Shown: positions 45,804-58,212 of the stretch, piece after piece | Position numbering within the stretch: position 1 is the stretch's first letter | Layout of the letters: every line of letters starts with the position of its first letter | NCBI GenBank assembly: GCA_004352715.1 | Contig: SCFE01000015.1 | Coordinates: 614,803-678,802, forward strand | Origin: Hofstenia miamia | Lineage: Eukaryota > Xenacoelomorpha > Acoela | Reading direction: 5' to 3' | DNA: 64,000 nucleotides | Position numbers and translations under genes: made by a program | The notes under the pieces: model-generated | The model's database searches: none | Told to the model about the DNA's origin: nothing | Seen by the model: the letters and a program-made list of their open reading frames with translations, nothing else

Positions 45804-47700
45804 TTGGAGAAAAGTAAAGGAATTTCAACTAACATTAACGAATTAACTATTGATAACAAAATTACAACGGAAAAAACAAGAATAATAGACCACCTAAATA
45901 CAACATTTAAGGAAATTGGCAATTTCAATTTTCCACAATATAAGAGAAAGACAAATATTAATAAATTCCCAGCAAAATCATACTTTTCTTTTAGACTCGT
46001 AAATGCAAATGAACTAGAAACCATAATAAAAAATTTAGACACAAATATATCAACTGCATCCTATAATCTTCCAATCTTTATTATTAAACGTCATTTTCAT
46101 ATCTTTAGTGAACATCTTCTATTCGCATTTAACCAATGTATTACTGATAATGAATTCACTGATATATTTAAGAAATTAGACATAAGCCCTATATATAAAA
46201 AAGGCGATCCTCCAAACGCACAAAATTATAGGCCAATTGCATTGGCCATCGTTTCAGTAAACTATTTGAAAAATTATTAAATAATCAAATAAATGCATAT
46301 TTGATATCTGAAAATATTCTTTCAAAAAAGCAATTTGGTTTCCGTAATGGGTTTAGCACTTAAGATGCAATTTTGTCAATATCACAGCAAATAAAATCTA
46401 ATTTAGCTTCTAATAAATGTAGTTGCGTTGCCCTTCTCGATTTGAGCAAAGCGTTTAACTCAATGAATTTGACATATTGAAAGACAAATTAATGCATTAT
46501 AATTTTGATTACAACACCATAAATTTGATAATGAAATTCCTTATAAATCTACAGCAACGAGTTATACTCAATGGCACAAAATCAAAATATATTACAACTA
46601 ACCGTAGGGTACCTCAGGGCACAGTTATTGTCCCCATTCTATTCTTACACTACGTAAATGATATAACGAAACAGATAAAAAACAGTAATATTTATCAATA
46701 TGCGAACGATACCTGTCGCATAAGTACTAATGTAAATGCCTTTAATGCTACAAAATTTCTCCAAAATGACATCGAACATTTAACAAAGTATTTCTCAAAT
46801 AATCAATTGAAAGTAAATATTGAAAAAACACAATTTATAATTTTCTCGCCTAAAACATTTAAAAATCTCACAAAAAACATTGAACTAAATATAAATCAAG
46901 TACCAATAAAGCAAAATGAATCAATACGTTATTTAGGTGTTGAAATTGACAATGATTTAAATTTCGAATAATTTTTAATGACTAAAATTGAAAAAATAGC
47001 TTCTGGAGTTAGGTATCTTTACCATCTGCGAAACGTCTCAAATATATATAACAAACAAATAATAAATTCTTTTTGTTTATCTCATTATCAATATTGCGCA
47101 TTTCTCTTTACAAACATAAATTCAAAATATCGCATACTTCTGTCTAAAACTTTCAATTGGTCTCTTAAAACACTTAACTTTGCGCAAAAACATGACAGTT
47201 CATCCGTCTATCGAATTCAATATAAAAATTAGCTCCTTATTACAGAATTCAAATGCATATGATATCAATATTATTTCTGGTACACCTTCTCTTTCATTTT
47301 TAAAACAATATATTAAGTTAAATGAACGTTCTTAAAAATTTTTATGCTTAGATAAACATTCAAATAGTTTTCAACACATGGCAACTAAAATTTGGAATAA
47401 CTTAGACCATGAAATTAAAATGGAAATTAACTACAAAAAAGTTAGAAAAAAAGTGCGAACATTCCTCTTTCATAGATAATGCATACTTAATGACAATAAT
47501 ATAGTACACTCCTTCGAAAATTTCGTATGATCCTAGATAATGTACACACAAACACTCACACACAAATCCCCAACAAACACAAACCACACAATTATATTAT
47601 ATATGTATTGTTACTATTATTTTGTATTTAGTTTTTAGTTTATAGTCTTGTCCCAAAGATGCTTTGCAATAAATTGTTTTGACTCTTATTATTATTATAT
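45804..47700 (+). pseudogene. Decayed LINE (jockey/CR1-like) reverse transcriptase
   Basis: 5'-truncated non-LTR element. The frame at 45804-46280 includes SPIYKKGDPPNAQNYRPIAL (RT motif), a shifted part reads QFGFRNGFST and ALLDLSKAF, and 46477-46971 gives RRVPQGTVIVPILFLHYVND, then YQYANDT in place of the catalytic YxDD (second position A, first D replaced by N). ESIRYLGVEIDNDLNF and the maturation region continue to about 47230. Stops and frameshifts at about 46280, 46365, 46460 and 46969 make it inactive. The 3' end near 47700 has aataaattgttttgactc and a short (ATT)n tail. Confidence 0.8.
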
Positions 47701-47879
47701 TTTCAAACGTGTATAATCCAAGACATCACAAGGAAACAGTGAACTCCCCTCATGGATTGTTATGCATTTCTCAGAAGAACTGTGTAACCCTTATAAATAT
47801 ATTTACCAGGAATATCTATCGGAGTTTCTTTATCTCGAGATGCGGTAATCGGCCATCGTTGTTTCTATTCCAAACACAT

Positions 47880-48990
47880 CAAATCCTGATATAACAAACT
47901 GTAATGATTTTAGGCCAATAATAATCACCCCTCGTAGAAGTAGATGCCTAGACTCCCTCATCGTGTCGTTCTATAACACTGTCTCAGACCCAAATCAATT
48001 TGCATATAAACGAAGCAAGTCAACTACGGATGCTTTACTATACTCAGTAGACAAAGTGACTACGGATTTAAATTCAAAAGGGACGACAAATAAAGGTGGC
48101 ATTTCTAGACTATAGTAGTGCATACAATACCGTATTGCAAATTATTTTTTATTTCACCATCGTTTGCTAAATGGGTAAATTCGTACATAACAAGCTTTAC
48201 TCAATCCATAAAATATGGAAGTACTAAGTTTACTGAAAGGTTACCACTAACTGTAGGAGTACCTCAAGACAGACCTCTGTGGTATATTGTTTATATTCCT
48301 AACATATGAAATACACACTGAACGCCTTACGATTCATGTATCACAAGCATAGTTAGAAGCTCCGCATGTGTAACTGATGTTGCAATAAAAAATATAAGGA
48401 ATGTAGTTAATTTTTCAAAGGCAAACAATCGTATTATAAACAAAAATATATTAGTATTATTGACTTTTTCTCATCCCAATATAAGAAAGCCTGGTATACT
48501 GATAGACTCTCATAATAGTAATACAAAGCATGGAGATCTTAACTTTCAATCAACAAATCGAGCGAAATATTTAGAAATTATATTGAACAAGGAAGTTAAT
48601 CGCAATGATCAGGTAGATTTTTTAATTAAAAAAAGCGCTTAGGATAATACTTGGAATGAAATTTTTATTGGAATTTCTAAGCCCAAACAAAGCTTGGCTT
48701 ATATTCAATGCTTACATAAGACCAATTTACCTGTATGCATCTATTGTTTGTGCAAACGGATTAACAAAGAAGAATCACAAAGCATTGAGAAAACCACTTA
48801 AGCTTTTTGCTATGATTATATAAGAATGAAATTATTGATAGTATAAATAACACTTTTATTGAATTATTCAAAAAAATTTTCTATGACGGTCTACGAGGAT
48901 AAGAGTCCACTACAAGGAAGAATTATACTGTGTCCAAAAACCACACTCTATTTGATGTTCTAAAACACATTGTGCCGTCTACGGGAATTA
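47880..48990 (+). pseudogene. Second decayed LINE (CR1/L2-like)
   Basis: A different non-LTR copy. 47885-48100 reads NDFRPIIITPRRSRCLDSLI, DPNQFAYKRSKSTTDALLYS; 48095-48310 FLDYSSAYNTV, PPSFAKWVNSYITSFTQSIK, LTVGVPQDRPLWYIVY; 48460-48640 HPNIRKPGILIDS and KYLEIILNKEVNRNDQVDFL. Many frame changes, and the catalytic FADD region is not preserved. It probably runs on into the TA array and gap at 49018. Confidence 0.7.
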
Positions 48991-49017
48991 AAGCTTCGAT
49001 GCAATACAATATATACG

Positions 49018-49019
49018 CA

Positions 49020-49054
<35 letters not shown>

Positions 49055-49353
49055 NNNNNNNNNNNNNNNNNNNNNNNNNNNNNNNNNNNNNNNNNNNNNN
49101 NNNNNNNNNNNNNNNNNNNNNNNNNNNNNNNNNNNNNNNNNNNNNNNNNNNNNNNNNNNNNNNNNNNNNNNNNNNNNNNNNNNNNNNNNNNNNNNNNNNN
49201 NNNNNNNNNNNNNNNNNNNNNNNNNNNNNNNNNNNNNNNNNNNNNNNNNNNNNNNNNNNNNNNNNNNNNNNNNNNNNNNNNNNNNNNNNNNNNNNNNNNN
49301 NNNNNNNNNNNNNNNNNNNNNNNNNNNNNNNNNNNNNNNNNNNNNNNNNNNNN
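49018..49353. other. TA array and assembly gap
   Basis: TA repeats from 49018 to 49054 lead into 299 N (49055-49353). Open frames reported across it are artefacts of TA repeats. Confidence 0.95.
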
Positions 49354-50220
49354 CGTCTGTATGGCCTGAACTGACTCGAAATTTTTACCATGGATAGCTT
49401 ATACCTTTTACTACAATATGAGAATTAAATTTTTTTTATTTCAAAATTTTTGTTTATTCTCATAGCGACAGCGCCAGTATAAGTAACAAAAGTATACAGA
49501 GTCATAGCATAAATTCGTGAAAGTTTTCAGTAGCGCCATTATATATATATATATATATGTATAATATATATAAGAGAGAGAGAAAGAGAGTAAATATACA
49601 ATGCAAATACAACTTAAAAGCCAAAAATCGGCTGGTCAATGTTAGATGTACCGGCATTGAAATTTTCGGCCCGTTAAAACTCCGCAAATCCGATATTTTT
49701 TCACGCGTTCACATGTTTTTGATCTGGTCATTCTAGATATAGATCGCGTACACTTATTTGTATTAAATTGGCATATTGCGCAACATTATGTAATAATGAT
49801 ATTATATTTACTATTTTAAAGGAATTAAATAACAATTTGAATATATTCCTTGTTGTTGGCGAACTTTTAATGGCGGTGATTATTTAGTTGCCTTGTGCAC
49901 AATGTGATAAACCAAAGCCCTGTATTCTACTTAATTCTAAACTAAATATAGTTTCTTGTTTACAGAAATATAATCTCTAGAATAGTGTCATTAATCTCTC
50001 TTATCCCGAAACGATTGTCAGTTTTACGAATAATTAAAAATTAATAAGAAAAGGGGAATCAATTCAGACGACCAACTTTTTATATTCCCGACACGAATAT
50101 CAATGTTAATAATGCCAAAACTGTCTTTGTCGCAAATTGCGCAATAAATTTATTCTATAAGAAATGCAATTAGTGAACACCTTGTTACCAAATAATTCAG
50201 TGGACGCTCTCTAAACAGTC
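49354..50220. other. Upstream region of the SLC6-like gene
   Basis: Contains a TA array (49541-49558) and a GA-rich run (49573-49590). No TATA box or exon can be assigned with confidence. Confidence 0.5.
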
Positions 50221-51958
50221 ATGGTTAATCCTTCGGAAGAAATTAACTTGGGCGATGAAATTATTGAAGAGGAACCCAAAGAACGCAAAACATGGAGTTC
50301 TAAATGGGAATTTATTCTTACAGCTGTAGGCTACTCTGTAGGTTTGATAAATTTCTGGCGTTTTCCATATGTATGTTATGAAAATGGTGGTGGAACATTT
50401 CTTATTCCATACACCATTTGGCTCTTTGTCATTGGAGTACCGCTGTTGTATCTGGAAATGACAATAGGTCAGTTTTCATCCAGTGGTTCCATTAAAGTTT
50501 GGGATTGTGTACCTTTATTTAAAGGAATTGGATATTGTATGCTTTCCATTTCTCTTGCAGTGTACACTTGTTATAATATCATACTTGCATGGGCGATGAA
50601 CTATCTCTATAATTGTTCGAAACAAATTTTGCCTTGGACATCATGCAACAACACCTGGAATTCAATGAACTGCACTGATAAACTAAACTCAAATGCTAAC
50701 AGTACATCTTCAATGGATGAATATCTCAGCAACCACATTTTAGAAGCAAATCATGACTTGTTTACTTATGGAAAATTTAATATTTCCACATCAATATTCC
50801 TATTACTTGCTTCTATACTAATATGTCTTCCTATGATCAAAGGAATTCGCACTTTAGGGAAGGTAGTGTATGTTACAACTCCGCTCCCATACTTTTTCTT
50901 AACTATTTTACTAGTTAGGGTTTGGGCCTTACCTGGTTCATTGGAAGGTATTCTATTTTAAATCTGATCTTACAAAGTTGCTTAATCCAAATATTTGGTG
51001 GGTGGCGGCCGGACAGGTATTCTTCTCATTGGGAATTGGCTGGGGTGCAATTACTTCATTCGCAAGTTACAATAACATTCACAATAATTGTCTTCATGAT
51101 GCATTCATTATCGGCTTTGTTGACTACTTCACAAGCATTTATGCAGGCTTGGTGTATTTCCCCATATTGGGATACATAAAGCATAATTCTGGTAAGCTCA
51201 TAGATGACGCTTCCCTTACCGGGCCTGCCTTAGCATTCATTGCTTATCCTAAAGTATTAAGCAATTTAGAATATCCTCATATTTGGACCACACTCTTTTT
51301 TACAATGCTGGTTATTTTTACATTCAACACCCAATTTGCAAATATGGGAGGAATTATTACATCAATTTGCGATGAGTATCAATGCCTATTTAAGCATAAG
51401 CAACTTGCTACAATGCTGCTTTGTTTCATTTGTTATTGCTTTGGGCAACTTCTATGTTGGCAAAATGGAATCTACTGGTTCACTTTATGTGATTCCTATG
51501 GAGCTACTTACAGCTTAATCATATCAGTGTTTATTGAGATATCAGTTTTATTGTGGATATACGGATTCGAAAAACTCAACGATAATATTAAGCAAATGAA
51601 AAAGGACGACACTGGAGTCAATTTTTATATTAAAGTTATGTGGAAGTTTGTAACACCATTATCGCTTGTGTTGATATTTTTCTATCAAATTTATAACTAT
51701 CAGAGATCCAGATATGGAAATTATATTTTTCCTTTAACGAGTGAACTCTTTGGATGGGCATATGTTTTCCGATCACTGATTGCAATCCCACTCATCGCAA
51801 TTTGGAAAATTGTGCGTGACAAAGACGTTAAAGGACTAACGGTTATTGAACGCATTCGATATCTTTTGAAACCGGCCAAAAACTGGAAAACTGATGTGAA
51901 GTCAAATGCACAAGCTTTCAATCCTATCAATGATTCTAAGACCATTACATCTGTATAA
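50221..51958 (+). pseudogene. SLC6-family neurotransmitter/amino-acid transporter, single exon with one frameshift
   Basis: Sodium- and chloride-coupled symporter of the SLC6 family, about 578 residues, near the usual 600. It starts MVNPSEEINLGDEI; TM1 reads VGYSVGLINFWRFPYVCYEN followed by GGGTFLIPY, the family signature. The large loop between TM3 and TM4 has a cysteine pair (SCNNTWNSMNC) and sequons NNT, NCT and NST. After TM5 the frame breaks near 50945-50960 (one extra or two missing bases). It resumes as LNPNIWWVAAGQVFFSLGIG, SYNNIHNNC (TM6), SICDEYQ and the rest of TM7-TM12 to a TAA. Glycine in TM1 where monoamine carriers have aspartate points to an amino-acid-type substrate. Ile replaces the second Gly of GLGN, which is unusual. 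No introns are present although SLC6 genes normally have many, suggesting a retrocopy. Alternatively it is a real gene with a sequencing error. Confidence 0.85.
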
Positions 51959-51986
51959 ATCTATTTCGTGGACAAAACATTTTGTA

Positions 51987-51992
51987 AATAAA
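51987..51992 (+). terminator. Poly(A) signal AATAAA of the SLC6-like gene
   Basis: AATAAA 29 bases after the stop codon, a very short 3' UTR. No genomic poly(A) run follows, which argues weakly against a recent retrocopy. Confidence 0.6.
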
Positions 51993-52252
51993 CTTTGTAC
52001 AGAAAATATTGTGTATTTAAGAGTTATTAGTTTGAAATGAAGTCTAAATACGTTCGGATTATTTAACTGCGTTATTTTTAAATTGCATATTTTTACGTGA
52101 TTTTTAAGGTTTTATGCACACACTTCCTGTGTATAAAATTTATTAAACTTCCCAGTGAAATTTGATTAATTACAAATTTAAACAAAATTATCATATACTG
52201 CATACAGACTGAATATTGGTGAAACATAGTATTAATTTTACAAAGATGTTAC

Positions 52253-52375
52253 CTTAAAGTTGAAGAGCTGCTTAAGGTCGATCCGGTCACGAAACTTCTT
52301 GAAAAATGTTGTTGCCATTTGATAGGCCTGACTAATAATAGCATTGTCTTCTCCATCAATAGCGTCTTCTGACAT
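52253..52375 (-). CDS. Possible first coding exon of an unknown gene
   Basis: On the minus strand an ATG opens 41 codons, MSEDAIDGEDNAIISQAYQM then ATTFFKKFRDRIDLKQLFNF and K, ending at a donor gtaaca. The composition (acidic start, amphipathic middle) looks coding, and the base composition is richer in GC than the flanks. I do not recognise the protein and found no second exon further down the strand, where the SLC6-like frame lies. Confidence 0.4.
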
Positions 52376-53058
52376 TAAGGTGCGGTTAATTTACAAAACG
52401 CTTAGTACAATGAGCGAGCCAAAATTTTCAATGCATTTGAATTGCTATTCAGTCTTATTGCATTCAATGATATCAAATCTTTACACCGTTCAAACATTCA
52501 TGAGATGTCTGGAACGCACTTAGTGGCACTGCCATTGCAGCATTCATGAAAAATGTATTCAATTCTTGGTCACATATTGATTATTTTTTAATTAGATAAA
52601 CAAGTTTTAATTGAAATTGCTATTTGACATTTAAATAATTTTCGATCCATTTTTTATAAATTCCTACAACAAAGGAAATTGAAAAGCATATGAGTTATCA
52701 ATACATTATTAATTTATTGTTAATACAGCGGCAGCAATTTATTGTCATTTTATAGTTATATAATATTATGTATAATTTGTATGGAATTACAGAAAATCAA
52801 TTGAAAATTGTGCATTGACCAGATTAATACATTAGAATTTGTAGTCTTCCAATACATTACACGTCAAGTTCTATTTTTACTACTATATTTTATATTCAAT
52901 TTTTGATATTATAATTTATAACGTTATCCCTTGTTATTCAAACATAAAGGATAATATCCATATCCGAATTAGAAAAAAATTCGAAGTTGGTTACTTAAAT
53001 ATATTCTACAAAAATTGTAACTGTTTTGCAAGGGCTTAACTTTAATCAATGGCGGAAT
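52376..53058. other. Intergenic, no gene seen
   Basis: AT-rich sequence between the possible first exon and the hAT MITE; nothing recognised. Confidence 0.5.
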
Positions 53059-53296
53059 CAGTGGCGTACCCAGGGGGGACATGGTGGAATGTCCCCCCGT
53101 CAGGTTTCCAAATTTAATTTTGACTTTATAAATCAAAAAATTTTTCGTAAAAAATTGAAAAATTTAAAATCTAGGATCGTGAAACGCATTTTTAGGCTCT
53201 ATTTTCTCAAAATTTTCACAATTTTTCGCTGGGCTTCGCCCCGCATTAGAGAATAACAATGATGTCCCCCGTCAGAAAATCCTGGGTACGCCCCTG
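53059..53296. mobile_element. hAT MITE with perfect 8-bp target duplication
   Basis: A 238-bp element. Left end CAGTGGCGTACCCAGG, right end its inverted form CAGGGGCGTACCCAGG. The 8-mer GGCGGAAT is present on both sides (53051-53058 and 53297-53304). Inside, the inverted subterminal words gtccccccgtcag and atgtcccccgtcag stand out. Related fragments are at 30444-30655, 58087-58212 and, older, near 7935-7970 and 23500-23560. No coding capacity. Confidence 0.9.
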
Positions 53297-53304
53297 GGCG
53301 GAAT

Positions 53305-54205
53305 AAGTGGTGGTCAGTGTTGAATGGCCCTACTGTTTTATTGTATGTTTTGGCTCATTTATTTCCTATAAAACTAAATAAATTATTTTAATCACAAAAA
53401 AATTATTGTCTTATTTTAATAAAAGGCATTATAAATTTTCGGGAATACCAAATAGTGTATTTACCAGTCAGGATTTGTTCATAAGTTTTTTTTATATGAT
53501 TAAATTCTATGAAAAATATTTTCAGCTTTTAATGAGAATATACTCAATTTGGTCACATCTTACATCCAAACTTAAATGAGATACATCATTGGATTTTTTT
53601 CGCTATCTAGCTGTTAAATTAAAATCATGAAATGAAACTATTTTTCCATTTTGTTACAATATTTTTTACACGAATAATAGGCTTATCGTGTTTACATTGC
53701 AGTACATTTAAAAAATTATGAAGTTTGCATGACTTTATATTTGAATTCCCCTTCTTGTACAACAATTAATATCAAAAAAATATTAATGATCATTTAAAAA
53801 ATCCTGCAGCAATGAGAAAATCATTGAAATTTCGGGATTAAATTTGCCTATAATTTATAAAATTCCGGAGTGGTGTGAATTTGATGCCCAAGTCCGAGGT
53901 ACAATCATGAATAAGTTAGAAAATCAGCATATTTCAATGATTTCTTATGGAGCAACTGTAAATATTCAATTTTTCTTGCATGTTCTTATTAGCCCTACTG
54001 AACCTTCGTTAATGCTGTGCAGATTTTTTGAGAAGGTGAATTCTGTTGTAGATGCCTAAATGTAAATTATATGATACAAAATTTGACATTTCTTGGGAGA
54101 AAGTATTACATTTTGCAATCGGGATCTAAAAAGGACAATGTTTTGAAATCTCAAACCAGGTCGTGATGGTACATAAAGGGAAAGTTAGGAAAAAGGCTCT
54201 AAATC
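53305..54205. other. Intergenic, no gene seen
   Basis: A 71-codon frame at 53844-54059 is unrecognised. Otherwise AT-rich. Confidence 0.4.
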
Positions 54206-54540
54206 TTAATAGCCATTTGGCATTTTGTTAAAAAATAATAAATCCATCAGCTGAAGTTTGTAGGCTATAGGAAGCAGTTTTAGTCGCTTTAGACGTTTTA
54301 TGTAGCCATCAGAATTTTCAACTTTCCTAACCAAATACTGTACATCAAAATTCCACTTCAAGTTCGTGTCAACATAAATACCAAGATATTTATATTTATC
54401 TACTTTTCCTATTTCTTCACCATTAGCAATTTTAATATTACTTTTAACAATTTCATTGAGATCCATTATTTCGTATATTTGGGTGAACAATTACTAGTTC
54501 AAATGTCTTGGGCATATTAATCCCTTTATTAATAGCCTTA
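54206..54540 (-). pseudogene. LINE reverse-transcriptase C-terminal fragment
   Basis: Minus-strand frame with VDKYKYLGIYVDTNLKWNFD and VQYLVRKVENSDGYIKRLKR, the region after the catalytic motif in jockey/CR1-type LINEs. A shifted upstream part reads NMPKTFELVIVHPN, so a frameshift lies near 54490. Only the 3' end of the polymerase is present. Confidence 0.65.
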
Positions 54541-54604
54541 CAGTATTTTGATATAAAGTAAAATCATTTAATGCAGTCTCACTTCGAATGATGCCTATTA
54601 TTTA

Positions 54605-56990
54605 TAGTGGCGGATTAACCATAAGGCAAACAAGGCACATGCCTTAGGGACAGCAAAAATTTCAGGTCAAAAATTTGGGTCACAAAAAAAAATTGCGGGG
54701 AGTATTATTATTTTTATCGTCATTTTTATAGTCAAATGTGGTAATCATTTCTACTTTTCAGATTAATGTTGAGTCATGTCAAAATGTAAAGGTGGTTGGG
54801 AGCGAGCAAAGGAGTTAGAGAAGAAGTGCTCAAGAAGACACTTTAATTCACTTCATTTTTCATTCTCGTGGCCAACAAAACTACTTATATTGGTGCTTCT
54901 GCTACTGATAGTTCCCCATCATAATCTCAGGTGGGTAGTGATCATAAGGAGGCTGTTGAAGCTGGACAAGCTCAAACTAGAAGACAGAGCTGACACTTTG
55001 TCAGGAGCCATTCCAGATGAAGTTGGGCTTTTTGGTAATATAACAGACCATGTGCATAACATGTGCATCAGCCTGGGAACAAGCCATTTTCGAAACTTGG
55101 CAGAAAATTATCCAGAAACAAAGCGCAAATATTCTGAAATGAACGCTTCCTAAATTCGAGTCCTTCAAACGGGTTTTGCCAAATGGTTATACCGTTGATC
55201 GTGATTGGCTTGTTTATTCTCCAGCCAAGACCTGTGTCTTCTGATTTCCCTGCATTCTGTTTTCATCTGACCGATCACAGTTTTCAGGCTCAGGATTTAA
55301 GGATTGGAAAAATATGGCCCAATACTTAACAGCCCATGAAATCTGTCCAAAGCACATGAAATCAGTTTTGACATGTCAAAGAGATGGGAGCAGCGCAACT
55401 ACTGGGAAAATGTCCTGTCACGCTGTGTTGCGACTATTAAGTTTCTTTGTGAGGTGGCAATGAATTCGTTGCCTCCAGAGAAAATGGGAATTTTTTGGCA
55501 TCTTGGAACTATTTGGAAAATTTGATCCATTCTTGTCCCAGCACATCTGTGCTCACGCTAATCGTGAACATGGCCACACATCATATTTATCTAAAACAAT
55601 CTGTGAAGAATTAATTGCAATGATGTGTGAACAAGTCATGGGTATCATCAAGAATGAGATTTTAAAGTCACGATATTTCAGTAGATACTTCTCCCGATAT
55701 TACCCATAGTGACCAGCTGACAACCATTCTTCCAGCCTGTGGAGCGTTTTCTGACATTTATCAATATCTCCAGTCACACAGGGCAGAATCTTGCTGACAC
55801 TCTACCTCAGTACTTGTCAGATCAGGACATCGACTTCAAACATTGCCGTGGTCAGACATACCACAATGCAAGCAATATTCCTGGTAAATATAATGGTATG
55901 CAACGAATCTTGAAAAATAAGAACAGTTTAGTGGACTACATTCCTTTTGCTGTCCACTATTTGAATCTAATTGGTCTGACAGCTGTGGATATTTGTGTTG
56001 AAGCAGTTTCATTTTTGACGATTACAGCGCCTGTATGCATTCTTTGTAGCATCAACACATCGTTGGGGTGTCCTGATGACCCATGTTAAAAATCAACCTG
56101 AATGCCTCGCTCCGAAATATCCGTCAGATACTCGGTGGTCTGTTCGATATGATGCCGCAAAAGCAGTTTTCAAGGGGTACCACCAGTTTCAAAGTGCTCT
56201 TCAGGAGATCTCAGTGGATATCAATTAGAATAGGAATGAAGCGGGGTCATTGGCCAACAAGCACATGGATACCATTGAATTTGCCCTAATATGTAAACTT
56301 TGGAACAACATTCTGCAGCGGTTCAACATCAGTAGCAAGTTGCTGCAAAGTTTTACCATCGAGTTAACTCCTGCCATTGGTCTGCTGAAGTGCTTGGATA
56401 CATTCTTGGCTAAATGCCGAGAAACGTTTGAGGATTATGAGCAGCAGGCAAGCGACCGCTGCGGCAACAGTACATATAAATCTGAAAGTCGGAGACAACC
56501 AAAACAAGAGGGAAATCAATGATGGAGAGGCTACCGATGCTGTGGAAGGGATATCAGGTCAGCAAAAGCTTAATGTCAATACCTTCTATGTCATCATCGA
56601 CAGCTGAAAAATGCTTTACAGAAATTTATTGAAGCGTATTTTTTTGGTGCTGTAGAGGTTTGTGTGTTCTGACTATGTATGATTCCATGTCTGAGGAAGA
56701 TATTGATGTTGCTGCTTAAGGATTGGTTACTGTGTATTCAAAAGATCTGTGTTCTGATTTTCCAGCAGAATTTCCACAATTTATGTGCTTGTATAAAGAA
56801 CAGAGACACAATGAAGAAGGTGATTGTTCAAGTGCTCAGAAGATGTTTCAAATGCTGCACATTACTGGTGTCTATCAAGCATTTCCAAATACCGATCTGG
56901 CACTGCGGATCTACTTATATCTGATAGCAACCAATTGTTCAGGAGAACGCTCCTTTTGAAAATGTGAACAATTTTCCACGCTAGCTGAAT
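54605..56990 (+). pseudogene. Decayed hAT transposase, DUF4371 (ZMYM-like) type
   Basis: The left end tagtggcggattaacc at 54605 is like hAT ends of this group. Coding similarity runs over several frames. 54776-55150 is the N-terminal part (NITDHVHNMCISLGT region); 55500-55740 reads HTSYLSKTICEELIAMM; 55739-56090 RFLTFINISSHTGQNLADTL, HCRGQTYHNASNIPGKYNGM, FAVHYLNLIGLTAVDICVEA. This is the DUF4371 core seen in ZMYM/TTF-type transposases. 56250-56470 gives KLWNNILQRFNISSKLL. 56750-56955 ends with FPNTDLALRIYLYLIATNCS and GERSF, the hAT dimerisation domain. More than five frame changes make it dead. The right end is not seen before the TA array and gap. Confidence 0.8.
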
Positions 56991-57855
56991 TCTTCATTTA
57001 CAGAAAATATTTTTCTTAATATTTAAGAATCTTTCTTTACCTCAAATTTTTTTCCCATACTGCGATAAAAGAGTGTGTTTTAATCCAAAGTACACGTTTG
57101 TTTTAAGAAGCACTCTCGAATTTTCGGTAAATTTGTCAGTTGGGACAGCAGAATAACTAATAGATCATTGATTGCACCATGTGTGATTTTATGAAAAATT
57201 GCAAATTTTTTCATCTGATCAACAATACGATTAGAGGCCTTAGTTAAAATAGCACTCATATTAAAATATTTATAGAATTTAGTATATACTGCACTCAAAA
57301 TAATCTAAACAGAAATACTAAACATATATATATATATATATATATNNNNNNNNNNNNNNNNNNNNNNNNNNNNNNNNNNNNNNNNNNNNNNNNNNNNNNN
57401 NNNNNNNNNNNNNNNNNNNNNNNNNNNNNNNNNNNNNNNNNNNNNNNNNNNNNNNNNNNNNNNNNNNNNNNNNNNNNNNNNNNNNNNNNNNNNNNNNNNN
57501 NNNNNNNNNNNNNNNNNNNNNNNNNNNNNNNNNNNNNNNNNNNNNNNNNNNNNNNCTTATATATATATATATATATATTTACTTACATCACCATGAAATC
57601 AAGGAAAAATTGTAAGATATTGCTAAGATCTAAACATCATAAATATATTAGTAAACTGCTGCAAACAATGAAAAATTACTTAATAAACAACACAAGATAA
57701 CATCAATAATTCTAAATCTATAGTGCATGCAAATTCTAATAATTTCCTTTAGATTATTTGATTGTAAAATATTTATTTACCGCATTTGTCATATTGACGA
57801 TGATTCCTAGTCTTCGAAACCGGTCTAGATTCTTAACTGTGTTACATATTTCAAA

Positions 57856-57895
<40 letters not shown>

Positions 57896-58086
57896 TTTAA
57901 TGGTATTTTATTATCTTTGCAAATATTATCCAGCTTCATCTCTATTAAATGCAGGATTGCCATTATACACAAGCATGATGAATAACATACAATAGTACTT
58001 AGATACACAATTTTTTCAAACTTATTTTATTGCCTCTAAAAAAGTGTTTCTTACGTATATTTATTCATATGCACGTTATAATAGCG
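56991..58086. other. Non-coding with TA arrays and assembly gap
   Basis: Gap of 210 N at 57346-57555, bordered on both sides by TA arrays; another TA array at 57860-57890. Frames at 57080-57298 and 57758-57985 are unrecognised. Confidence 0.6.
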
Positions 58087-58212
58087 GGTTTTCTCTCATG
58101 GCTAATCAGGATTTTCTGACGAGGGGTGGGGGTTGGGGAAATCATCAGTCAAAGTTAAATTTGATAACCTGACGGGGACATTCCACCATATTCCCCCTTT
58201 GCGTACGCCGCT
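58087..58212 (-). mobile_element. Internally deleted copy of the hAT MITE family
   Basis: Minus strand begins CAGCGGCGTACGCAAAGGGG, continues with atggtggaatgtccccgtca and ends gtcagaaaatcctgattagcc, matching both ends of the 53059-53296 element but lacking its middle. Confidence 0.65.

Noticed and set aside
45634-45828. Minus-strand frame with poly-asparagine
   Set aside because: The Asn run is the (ATT)n array read inverted; the rest is the element's 5' head.
48930-49397. Open frames across the N gap and TA array
   Set aside because: They consist of N and tandem Tyr-Ile codons from TA repeats.
54605-56990. A host ZMYM-type gene
   Set aside because: Many frame changes, hAT-like left end and lack of splice sites show a dead transposon.
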